This document shows, one piece after another, positions 1 through 7,781 of a stretch of 21,078 nt of DNA. Position 1 is the first letter of the stretch; the number at the start of each line of letters is the position of its first letter. Under the pieces are notes generated by a model. That model ran no database searches. It saw nothing but the letters and a program-made list of their open reading frames with translations, and was not told the origin of the DNA. The DNA comes from Prevotellaceae bacterium UBA1720 (GTDB lineage: Bacteria; Bacteroidota; Bacteroidia; Bacteroidales; Bacteroidaceae). The stretch spans positions 1 through 21,078 of the forward strand of contig DCIS01000128.1 in NCBI GenBank assembly GCA_002317475.1. The letters are read 5' to 3'. Position numbers and translations under genes: made by a program.

Positions 1-478
1 CCAGAGGTATTCCAACCGTGCTGAAACCAAGGGTACATACGTTTTTAATGATAGCGCCTATGTACGTATTGGCATGTACAACTGCGTTGAGGGATATGAC
101 ATGAAGGTAGAGAATATATGGTATGAGACCAGCAACGGCTACTGCCCCGCATTTGGTCAGAACATTGCCGATGCAGACTCGCTCCCCATCAGCAAGCGTC
201 ATGCCATCTATGATCAGAAGGGTGGAAGCTATAATGCTGCTATTCCCGCCGTCAAGGATAATAACATCACCGTTCACTTTGATGTTGTGCTGAATGGAAC
301 CAATGGCGTAGGTGGTCGCATCAGACTGACCAATGTATGCTACACCCTCACTGCTGATACTACAGAATGGGAAGAGGCTACGGCTTACGACTATGTGATT
401 GCGCTTACTCCTGAGGTGCTGGATCTCGACCCCATCGTCTTCTCGGCAAGAATTGAGGACTGGCAGGAGATGGAATAA
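1..478 (+). CDS. Fimbrillin-like surface protein, C-terminal part (5' end outside window)
   Basis: The reading frame is open from the first bases of the window (frame starting at base 2) to the TAA at 476-478, so only the last ~158 residues are present. The first Met in frame, at base 74, is internal. The segment is rich in beta-strand-like alternation and ends with the pattern Y-D-Y-V-I-x-L-T-P-E-V-L followed by I-V-F-S-A-R-I-E-D-W. This resembles the C-terminal strands of Bacteroidetes fimbrillin (FimA/Mfa1-like) proteins, which are exported lipoproteins assembled into pili or displayed at the surface. No signal peptide can be seen because the N-terminus is missing. It is separated from the next gene by 129 bases holding that gene's promoter, so it belongs to an upstream transcription unit. 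The fold assignment rests on the C-terminal pattern only; another secreted beta-sandwich protein is possible. Confidence 0.5.
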   Translation, partial: QRYSNRAETKGTYVFNDSAYVRIGMYNCVEGYDMKVENIWYETSNGYCPAFGQNIADADSLPISKRHAIYDQKGGSYNAAIPAVKDNNITVHFDVVLNGTNGVGGRIRLTNVCYTLTADTTEWEEATAYDYVIALTPEVLDLDPIVFSARIEDWQEME

Positions 479-554
479 TAAGTGCACCAAATACACAGAG
501 ACGATGATAAACTCATGCGTTGACGTTTTTTTGCGACATTCAATCAGAAAATAT

Positions 555-585
555 TTTGAGTATTAAATATAAATGTATAACTTTG
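555..585 (+). promoter_or_regulatory. Bacteroidetes-type promoter of the receiver/kinase operon
   Basis: TTTG at 555-558 (-33 box) and TAACTTTG at 578-585 (-7 box, consensus TAnnTTTG) are separated by 19 bases, the standard spacing of the Bacteroidetes primary sigma factor. Transcription would start near 590, leaving a leader of about 18 bases before the ATG at 608. No comparable promoter is seen in the short gaps downstream (up to 5801), so this one probably drives all four signalling genes. Confidence 0.8.
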
Positions 586-607
586 CTTTTGAAAAGAACG
601 CAATACT

Positions 608-982
608 ATGGAAATGAACAAGAAACTGGTGATAATGGTGGTTGATGATATACCCATTAATATCAATCTTATCAAGGCCTTCCTTCGCAAGACGCCCCAC
701 GAGATCTTGTCAGCCACCTCAGGTGCACAGGCATTGCAGATGGCTGAGGAGAAGCATCCCGACCTCGTATTACTGGATATCATGATGCCTGACATGGATG
801 GCCATAAGGTACTGAGTCATCTGAAATCAAACCCCAAGACAGCGGATATCAAGGTGGTGATGCAGTCAGCAGTGGCAGACGAGTTCAGTATGCAGAAGGC
901 TATGGAACTGGGTGCATCTGGGTATCTGAATAAACCCATACAACTTGATGCGCTGATGAATATTCTGGCAACGTTTCAGTAA
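608..982 (+). CDS. Stand-alone response regulator receiver (CheY-like) protein
   Basis: A 124-residue protein consisting of a single receiver domain. Visible landmarks are the acidic pair D13-D14, the phospho-acceptor D57 in L-L-D-I-M-M-P, S87 in the Thr/Ser position (M-Q-S-A) and K109 in N-K-P-I. There is no DNA-binding, GGDEF or enzymatic output domain. Such proteins either bind a partner or act as phosphate shuttles or sinks in a phosphorelay. It is the first gene of a four-gene operon, 40 bases ahead of two sensor kinases that carry no receiver of their own, so it is the natural phosphate acceptor for them (inference). The start is supported by the promoter 23 bases upstream. The domain assignment is secure; the partner assignment rests on position only. 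Confidence 0.93.
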   Translation: MEMNKKLVIMVVDDIPININLIKAFLRKTPHEILSATSGAQALQMAEEKHPDLVLLDIMMPDMDGHKVLSHLKSNPKTADIKVVMQSAVADEFSMQKAMELGASGYLNKPIQLDALMNILATFQ

Positions 983-1022
983 GAGTGAGGCTTGATGATC
1001 AGAGTTTAGGCGCACGTCGGGT

Positions 1023-3401
1023 ATGAGATTCTACCTTCGACATAAAGCAGTTTGGTGCTGGCTATTGATAGTCAGCACTTTGCCGTTTATATCCTCCTGT
1101 CAGAAAAATAGGGATGAGGAACATACGGATGTCTTGCTGATGTGGTCAACTGACGCACAGGATCCTACCTACCAGCTGTGGACGGAACAGGTTCGCCAGG
1201 AGATGAAACGTCAGGGGCTGCGTGATACCGAAATACACTTTTTCTATGGTTACCAGGGCGAGGAAAGTGATACGGCCATGGCCACCCAATTGGCCAGGGA
1301 GATCCAGCGTCTTACCTCCGAGGGACATAATCCTGATGTCATCCTCTCCCATGGAGACTACCTCTATTGGATGCTTCTTTCCATGCCTGGTTCATCCCTG
1401 GATGCCATCCCTGCCGTATGTTATGGACTGACCAATGCCGAGAGTGTTCAAGGCTCCGTCATGCAGCAGAATGAGGCCGGACATGAGCGTCCCGCTCTGG
1501 TGCGAATCAAGGAGGAGATAGATATTCAGCGCAATCTGGACTTCGCTGACTACATCTTGAATCTACCTACCCATGACGACTCTCTGCACAACTGGACCGG
1601 TTTGCCTCAGAACCATCGATTCTGCAGTCTCCTTGACCCGATAGATTATTGGATTGACGCCTTGCGTTTTGCACAGATCGAGGAAAACCTGTCCATGCTG
1701 GATTCCACTCGCTACTTCAACAATTTCTACAATGCTACCGAGGAGGATTCGCTCATAGCCTACAGTCAGCGTGGAGGTATCGTCTATTCCTGCCGTTCGC
1801 TTCGTTCGCCCAATTTCAACATCAATCCCCAGCTACACAATCAGATACCCAACAAGTGGGCCTTCTATCCCCGCATGTCTCCCAACCACTTCGTGCAGGT
1901 CAAGCACGACAACTCTTCCAGGGCTTGTACCGAGGGAGCTGAGTTCTCGCCCTACTTCACGATGATTGCCGAGGACTTCCTCAGCAATGACAGTTGTATC
2001 GGTGGTTGTTTCACCTCTTTTAACGTACAGGCGCGTGATGCCGTGAATGCTGCCGTTCGTCTCCTTGACGGAGAACAGGCAACCCAGATTGGACCATACC
2101 GTCACACGCCCGAATATCACATCAACTGGGATGCTCTTCGTGGCAAGGGCTTGATGCTGGATCAGATACCCGAATACGTAAACCTGCATCATGTCACGTT
2201 CCGTGACGCCAATCCGCGTCTTTATATCGTGTTGCACGCGCTGGGTGCTCTGGTGGTGGCGTTGCTGCTATTGACGGTATGCATCTTTGCCAGAAGGGCT
2301 ATCCGTAAGCAGCGCCATAACGCTGCCTTGCTGCACGAACAGGCACAGAAGGCCATTCGGAACCGTTTGATTCTCAGACAGACACTTCTCTCCACCGGAG
2401 CCCTTTCATGGCGAGACGAGGGCGAGGATTACAGCCTCCTTCGTCATCTCATGCTCAATGATTTCTATAAGGAGAAGGTCGCCACATTCCTTCATCAGCA
2501 GAAGGATGGCAGTTATTCCATGCAGTTTCAGGGCAGCGTGGGTCCTGGTGCACAGCACTGGTATGACCTGCGCATGAATGTCTCGCATGACCGTCATGGT
2601 GTCGTGGTGCGTCAGGGTGTGTTCGTCAATATCGACCATCAGAAGGAGCAGGAGTCGCGCAATATGGAGGTTCATGCCCTCTTGATGAATGCCAAGGCCC
2701 GCGAGGGATTCATCAACGCCATGTATCACGAGGTACGCACGCCCCTCAATGCCGTTGTAGGCTATGCTCAGGTCCTATCCATGCCCGGAATGGATTGCAC
2801 CCCCGAGGAACTGGAGGAATACTCCACTGCCATCGAGAGCAATGCTGCCGTGTTGAAGAAGATGATCAACGACCTGCTGCTTGTCACGCTGATGAATAAC
2901 AGCACCATCACGGCCCAGTGTCAGCCCCTTACCATGAACAGCCAGATGGACCTCTCCCTCTGGAAGGAAGCAGCAGCCATGGTAAAGTATCGTCATAACA
3001 ACGTGGTCTGGGACCACAAGATATCAGGTATCAGCGTCAATGCCGATCCCAAGATGCTCGCTGTCGTGATGGAGAATCTGGTGCTCAATGCCTCCAAGTT
3101 CTCTGATGAGGGCAGCACGATCACCATTGGATGGGGGCTGAAAATGAATCCTGCACCTGCTGCCGATGATAGCACAGAACAGGCCGATGCCGAGATCTGG
3201 GTACATGATGAGGGTAAAGGCATTGACGTCAAGTACCATGAGATGATCTTCGACCGCTTCTTCAAGATTGACAGTTTCCAGCCCGGATGCGGCCTGGGAC
3301 TCTTTATCTGCAAGACCTACGTAGAGATGATGGGTGGCAGTATTTCCTTTGACAGTAAGCCCGGACAGGGCACAACATTCCGCATAACATTACACCGATG
3401 A
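1023..3401 (+). CDS. Sensor histidine kinase with lipoprotein-type N-terminus and periplasmic binding-protein-like sensor
   Basis: 792 residues. The N-terminus has basic residues, a hydrophobic stretch and a lipobox-like I-S-S-C ending at Cys26, then a large periplasmic region (about 27-398). That region resembles ABC-type substrate-binding proteins: it has alternating beta/alpha segments and the pattern P-D-V-I-L-S followed by I-P-A-V-C-Y-G. A single membrane span lies at about 400-424. The cytoplasmic part has a PAS-like linker (about 450-540), a HisKA domain with H569 in Y-H-E-V-R-T-P-L-N, and a HATPase domain with N-box N685/N689, G1 box D-E-G-K-G-I (D729) and G2 box G-C-G-L-G-L. No receiver follows, so phosphate must go to a separate protein, probably the receiver encoded just upstream. 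The gene overlaps the next kinase gene by four bases (ATGA). Its ligand is unknown. Confidence 0.9.
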   Translation: MRFYLRHKAVWCWLLIVSTLPFISSCQKNRDEEHTDVLLMWSTDAQDPTYQLWTEQVRQEMKRQGLRDTEIHFFYGYQGEESDTAMATQLAREIQRLTSEGHNPDVILSHGDYLYWMLLSMPGSSLDAIPAVCYGLTNAESVQGSVMQQNEAGHERPALVRIKEEIDIQRNLDFADYILNLPTHDDSLHNWTGLPQNHRFCSLLDPIDYWIDALRFAQIEENLSMLDSTRYFNNFYNATEEDSLIAYSQRGGIVYSCRSLRSPNFNINPQLHNQIPNKWAFYPRMSPNHFVQVKHDNSSRACTEGAEFSPYFTMIAEDFLSNDSCIGGCFTSFNVQARDAVNAAVRLLDGEQATQIGPYRHTPEYHINWDALRGKGLMLDQIPEYVNLHHVTFRDANPRLYIVLHALGALVVALLLLTVCIFARRAIRKQRHNAALLHEQAQKAIRNRLILRQTLLSTGALSWRDEGEDYSLLRHLMLNDFYKEKVATFLHQQKDGSYSMQFQGSVGPGAQHWYDLRMNVSHDRHGVVVRQGVFVNIDHQKEQESRNMEVHALLMNAKAREGFINAMYHEVRTPLNAVVGYAQVLSMPGMDCTPEELEEYSTAIESNAAVLKKMINDLLLVTLMNNSTITAQCQPLTMNSQMDLSLWKEAAAMVKYRHNNVVWDHKISGISVNADPKMLAVVMENLVLNASKFSDEGSTITIGWGLKMNPAPAADDSTEQADAEIWVHDEGKGIDVKYHEMIFDRFFKIDSFQPGCGLGLFICKTYVEMMGGSISFDSKPGQGTTFRITLHR

Positions 3402-5773
3402 AAGTCAGATCAGTCACTTCCGCCCTTCTCCTGCAGCTGGTGATGCTACTTGCATCCTGCCGTGATGCCTCACAGCGTCACACCATTGTTGTGCTCACAC
3501 AGTTTGCCACTGGCACGCCAGCTTATGTGACATTGGACAAGTCCTTGCGTCAGGAGTTTGACTCAACCCGTTATCGTCTGATACTGCAGAATGCCTGTGA
3601 CCCCTCGAGCGAGTATGTCTATAAGGGTGAGTATTTCCATGACGTAGGTTCTGTCATGGAGGCTCGTCTGGATGCTCTCGACTGCACCCCTGACCTTATC
3701 ATGTTGCAAGGTGCCATGCTGGCTTATTCCGGTGCTTTGAGCCGTCATCCCCTGCTTCAGTCTGTCCCTGTACTCTGTTTCAATGTGGCCAATCCGCAGT
3801 GGGAAGGCATCCTCCACAAGAAGAACTTTGTGGTTATGGAGTCCCGCCCAGCCATCAGGGAGAACATCAACTTCATTCGCAATCTTCATCTCTCATCTTG
3901 GATGGTGACCTGCCTGGACCATACCTATCTTGATGACTACTTGCACAAGGAAATTGACCGGCAAATAGGGTACGACTCTGTCCGCTACCATGTGGAGTAT
4001 CACCCCAGGATGTCTCAGATGATTTCTCCTGAACACCGCGATTCCACTTGTTCCACGCTCATCCCCATCAGTTTGGTGCATCCTGAGAACGAACTGTCAG
4101 ATTCCACTGCTGCCACCTGGTATGACAGCAATGGTTTCATGCAGCTGCAGGAGAATGGCATGACCTTCCTGCGCATAAAGGACGACAGTTACGGCAATCT
4201 GGCCCTTGAGTACAATCTCGGTCTTTTTCTCACCCTTTGTCCTGACGTCTTCAACCTCCCTGTGACGCGCGCTTTGAACGGTTGCCTGGGAGGCTACCTC
4301 ACCCCATGGCCCGAGATGATGCTGGAGATTCATCCCATTGCAGACCAGTTGCTTGAAGGCATAAAGCCGTCCCACATCCCTTGGCAGAAACACCATTGCG
4401 ATTATTGGTTAGACTGGCGTCTGGCCAGCCTCATACATCCCTATGCCGAGGATTTCCCGTGCTATGTCCATTTCGTGAACCTGCCCTGGGAGCGCACCTC
4501 GCGCCTCCACATGTTCCTCTACAGCTATGGGCTTCCTCTGCTCTTGCTGCTCATCCTGGGTGCCATCATATTGATTCCGGCATTGCTTGCCATTAAGACG
4601 TATCGCCAGCATATCCTGATTGTCAGACAGGGCGAGAATGCCAGAATTACTGAGCATCAGATCGAGGATGCTCTTGCTGCTGCCCATGCCTATCATTTTT
4701 TCATCACCCCAGACGGTATGCTCCACTTGTCTGACAGTGTGTGTAGGACGTTGGGCATCAGGCCTCGTCCCATGCTGCTGGATGTAGTGCTGCGCTTTGT
4801 CCATCAGCCTATGAGGGACGAACTACGGCGTTTTGTCGTGCAGTCCGACGAGGAGAGTCGGCAGATGGATGTTGTGGCCCATAGTTTCAGGGACGGTGTG
4901 GATCATGCCTTCCTGGTTCAGCTTACGAAGATTGATGATGAGCATACCGGACGTCTCGTTACGGGTATCGTGATGCTCAATGACGAAGCCTTCCGTGTCG
5001 AGGAGGAACGCAAGGAGGCCTACCGTTGCAGCGAGGAGGTCACCGCCAAGGAGAGTTTCCTTGCCGCCATGGGGCATGAGATTCGTACACCCCTCAATGC
5101 CATTGTGGGTTTTGCCCAGGTGCTCATCGACCACCATGACGACCTCTCTGACGAGGAGCGTTCTGTCTATGGCCAATACATCATCGAGAGCAACGACGAC
5201 CTGCTGCATCTCCTGGAGAATGTCATGAACTACTCACGGTCAGGTGGTGACAGTATGCATCTCGAACTGAGTCGACACAATGTCACCAAACTGATGGAGG
5301 AGGTCTACATCACCCACTCCGTCATTATACCCAGCCACCTTTCCTTCAATTATCATCGTGGTCCAGAGGGGCTCGAGGTGAATGTCAATCGAACCTCGTT
5401 GCATCAGGTAGTCAGCAATCTGATGAACAATGCCATCAAGTTCACGGAGAAGGGTGGTATCACCATCGGATGGGAGTGTGAGGATGCCGAGTTCACCCCC
5501 ATGTCCCAGTTTGATGAGAGCACCCCCCCATCTTGGGTCGTGATCTATGTCCAGGATACAGGTATTGGTATTGCCGCAGAGCAGCAGAAGCAGGTCTTCG
5601 ACCGTTATTTCAAGCAGAACAACCAGACCGTGGGAGCGGGCATCGGCTTGTCCCTCTGTAAGGACATCATAGACCAGATGGGTGGAAACATCTCCGTCAA
5701 GAGCGAGTTGGGACAGGGTTCTCGCTTCGAGGTACGTCTGCCTATCATCCGGTACTCAGCCAGTGAATTATAA
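3398..5773 (+). CDS. Second sensor histidine kinase, divergent paralog of the preceding gene
   Basis: 791 residues with the same architecture as the gene before it. There is a signal segment with lipobox L-A-S-C ending at Cys21, then a periplasmic binding-protein-like region (about 28-370) with the pattern P-D-L-I-M-L-Q and V-P-V-L-C-F-N-V-A-N-P. A membrane span lies at about 375-400, followed by a PAS-like segment (about 425-530) starting at a motif F-I-T-P-D-G. The HisKA domain carries H560 in G-H-E-I-R-T-P-L-N. The HATPase has intact N box (N674/N678), D-T-G-I-G-I (D720) and G-A-G-I-G-L. No receiver domain is present. The start codon overlaps the previous stop, which implies translational coupling and equal production. 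The periplasmic halves of the two proteins differ far more than the kinase halves, as expected after duplication for a new ligand or a heterodimer (inference). Confidence 0.9.
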   Translation: MKVRSVTSALLLQLVMLLASCRDASQRHTIVVLTQFATGTPAYVTLDKSLRQEFDSTRYRLILQNACDPSSEYVYKGEYFHDVGSVMEARLDALDCTPDLIMLQGAMLAYSGALSRHPLLQSVPVLCFNVANPQWEGILHKKNFVVMESRPAIRENINFIRNLHLSSWMVTCLDHTYLDDYLHKEIDRQIGYDSVRYHVEYHPRMSQMISPEHRDSTCSTLIPISLVHPENELSDSTAATWYDSNGFMQLQENGMTFLRIKDDSYGNLALEYNLGLFLTLCPDVFNLPVTRALNGCLGGYLTPWPEMMLEIHPIADQLLEGIKPSHIPWQKHHCDYWLDWRLASLIHPYAEDFPCYVHFVNLPWERTSRLHMFLYSYGLPLLLLLILGAIILIPALLAIKTYRQHILIVRQGENARITEHQIEDALAAAHAYHFFITPDGMLHLSDSVCRTLGIRPRPMLLDVVLRFVHQPMRDELRRFVVQSDEESRQMDVVAHSFRDGVDHAFLVQLTKIDDEHTGRLVTGIVMLNDEAFRVEEERKEAYRCSEEVTAKESFLAAMGHEIRTPLNAIVGFAQVLIDHHDDLSDEERSVYGQYIIESNDDLLHLLENVMNYSRSGGDSMHLELSRHNVTKLMEEVYITHSVIIPSHLSFNYHRGPEGLEVNVNRTSLHQVVSNLMNNAIKFTEKGGITIGWECEDAEFTPMSQFDESTPPSWVVIYVQDTGIGIAAEQQKQVFDRYFKQNNQTVGAGIGLSLCKDIIDQMGGNISVKSELGQGSRFEVRLPIIRYSASEL

Positions 5774-5800
5774 GTAAGTGAACAGAAATATCTTGACAAT

Positions 5801-7768
5801 ATGCAGTCACCATTTCAGAATATTATAGCCAAGAACGAGAGCCAGGCCAACATGAACGGTTCGTGGGTAAACTGGGGTCTCTTTGCCATCATCATCCTCA
5901 ACTTGTTAATGCTGAGTATCAGTCGTTCCGTTGGAGTCTCTCTGTCCTCTTTTCTCTTGGCCGTTGCCGAACTGTTGGTTATCTCCCTCACCAACCTTTT
6001 TATATATTGGCGTAAAGGTCAGGGCAAGGGAATCCGGTACCTTCTGGTGGCGGTGATGTTGCTTGTGGGCACGTGCAATGCCTTTATCGTCTTCCACCTG
6101 TGGGCCATCTTCTACATCCTTCCTGTGGTGTTCTCCATTCGTTACTGCAAACCTCGCTTTACCATTGCCACTGGTATCGTGGCTTCACTGCTGGCAGCTG
6201 TTGTGGGTAATCTCCTGCTCTACCTGGGGTTTACGGCCAATGGCTACGTCAACCTTGACTTCGTGGAGGTCACCGAGCCCGTTGTCGTCGACCTTCGTGA
6301 GGGTTTCTACGGCATCTATGGTCCTGTGTTCGAGTCTGGTAAGATTGACGAACCGGGACTCTACAAGAATTTCTTGTTTGGCGAGTTCCCTGCTTTCCTT
6401 ACCATGATTCTCATCACCATTGTCTGTGGCGTCATTGCACGTAGATACCGCCACAACATCCAGGTTGAGCTCGAGAACGTGGAGAAGTCTGTCACCATCG
6501 CAGAGCAGCGCCTTCGCGAGAAGGACCACCAGCGTCAGATAGCCGAGATGCAGGACCTCAACACCCAGCTCAGCAAGCAGCGTGAGGTGGCTTCCGAAGC
6601 ACGTCGTGCAGCCGAGTTGGCCAACAGGACCAAGACGCTCTTCCTCAACCACATGTCACACGACCTTCGCACGCCCATGAATGCTATCATCGGCTATACA
6701 GCCCTTGCCTCTACCAATCCCGGGGATCAGAAGCTGTTACAGGAGTATCTCTCCAAGGTCTCAAGCTCCAGCCAGTACATGCTTTCCCTGATCAATGGCA
6801 TGCTTGACGTCAATAGTCTGGAGAGTGGCGACATCCAGCCTCAGTTGAGCGAGAACCGTCTCTCGGACATCCTTCACAACCTCCGCTCCGTCGTCCTCGG
6901 TGCTGTCAATGCCAAGCGTCTCAACCTCTTCATCAATACTCAGGATGTCACTGAAGACGTTGTCCTTTGCGATCCCTTGCGTCTCGGCCAGGTTCTTATC
7001 AATCTGGCCAGCAGTGCTGTCAAGCATACACCTGCAGGTGGTACTGTCAGCATTTTGCTCAGTCAGTTCCCCACGGCTGATGAGAGACGCTCTGTATTCG
7101 AGTTCCGAATCAAGGATACAGGACCAGGTATGGACAGGGAGAAGGCTGCACACGTCTTTGAACAATATACACTCGATGATGACGAGCAACAGGTTCGCCA
7201 TCAGACCAAGGGTCTTGGCATGTATATCACCAAGTGTCTCACTGACCTTATGGGTGGTAATATTCAGGTTACAACGGAAAAGACCAAGGGAACGGAGTTC
7301 GTAGTCAGCTTCACCTTCCAGACTGTAGTTTCTCCCACTATCGCTGCGCAGACTTCCTCCGAACAATCCACCCATTCCATGTTGGAGGGCATGCACGTCC
7401 TGCTTGCTGAGGATAATGCCCTCAACCAGGAAATCATATCTACACAGTTACAGGGAGTTGGTTTCCACGTCGATGTTGCCCAAGATGGTCTGGAAGCAGT
7501 GTCACGTGTCATGAACCAGCCCGCAGGTACCTACAATTTTGTTCTCATGGATGTCGTCATGCCCCGTATGGATGGTTACGAGGCCACCCGTATCATCCGT
7601 GCCATCCCTGATGCCGTCAAGTCCCAGATCCCCATCATTGCCATTTCTGCCAATGCCTTTGAGAATGACAAGATCAGTGCACGTAATGCCGGCATGAATG
7701 GCCATATTGCCAAGCCCATCGATCTCCCAACCTTATTGGCCGAGATCTCTCGCATCCTGAAAGGGTAG
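5801..7768 (+). CDS. Hybrid histidine kinase with multi-span membrane sensor, HisKA, HATPase and receiver
   Basis: 655 residues. The N-terminal region has about six hydrophobic spans (approx. 25-41, 48-69, 79-99, 99-115, 119-143, 196-213), with one extracytoplasmic loop of ~50 residues before the last. A coiled coil (about 220-275) leads into HisKA with H287 in S-H-D-L-R-T-P-M-N. The HATPase has G1 box D439-T-G-P-G and G2 box G-L-G-M. In the N box the second Asn, normally N-x-x-x-N, is Ser405 (N-L-A-S-S-A-V-K). That Asn normally coordinates Mg-ATP, so kinase activity may be weak. The C-terminal receiver (about 530-655) has acidic E536-D537, phospho-acceptor D584 in L-M-D-V-V-M-P and K638 in A-K-P-I. 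It starts 27 bases after the preceding kinase gene without its own promoter, so it is the last gene of the operon. It may act mainly as a phosphate-relay partner of the two kinases upstream. Confidence 0.92.
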   Translation: MQSPFQNIIAKNESQANMNGSWVNWGLFAIIILNLLMLSISRSVGVSLSSFLLAVAELLVISLTNLFIYWRKGQGKGIRYLLVAVMLLVGTCNAFIVFHLWAIFYILPVVFSIRYCKPRFTIATGIVASLLAAVVGNLLLYLGFTANGYVNLDFVEVTEPVVVDLREGFYGIYGPVFESGKIDEPGLYKNFLFGEFPAFLTMILITIVCGVIARRYRHNIQVELENVEKSVTIAEQRLREKDHQRQIAEMQDLNTQLSKQREVASEARRAAELANRTKTLFLNHMSHDLRTPMNAIIGYTALASTNPGDQKLLQEYLSKVSSSSQYMLSLINGMLDVNSLESGDIQPQLSENRLSDILHNLRSVVLGAVNAKRLNLFINTQDVTEDVVLCDPLRLGQVLINLASSAVKHTPAGGTVSILLSQFPTADERRSVFEFRIKDTGPGMDREKAAHVFEQYTLDDDEQQVRHQTKGLGMYITKCLTDLMGGNIQVTTEKTKGTEFVVSFTFQTVVSPTIAAQTSSEQSTHSMLEGMHVLLAEDNALNQEIISTQLQGVGFHVDVAQDGLEAVSRVMNQPAGTYNFVLMDVVMPRMDGYEATRIIRAIPDAVKSQIPIIAISANAFENDKISARNAGMNGHIAKPIDLPTLLAEISRILKG

Positions 7769-7781
7769 GTAAAAAATCTTT

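Noticed and set aside
500..535. Terminator after the fimbrillin-like gene
   Set aside because: A T-run exists at 523-529 but only a 4-base stem can be formed before it.
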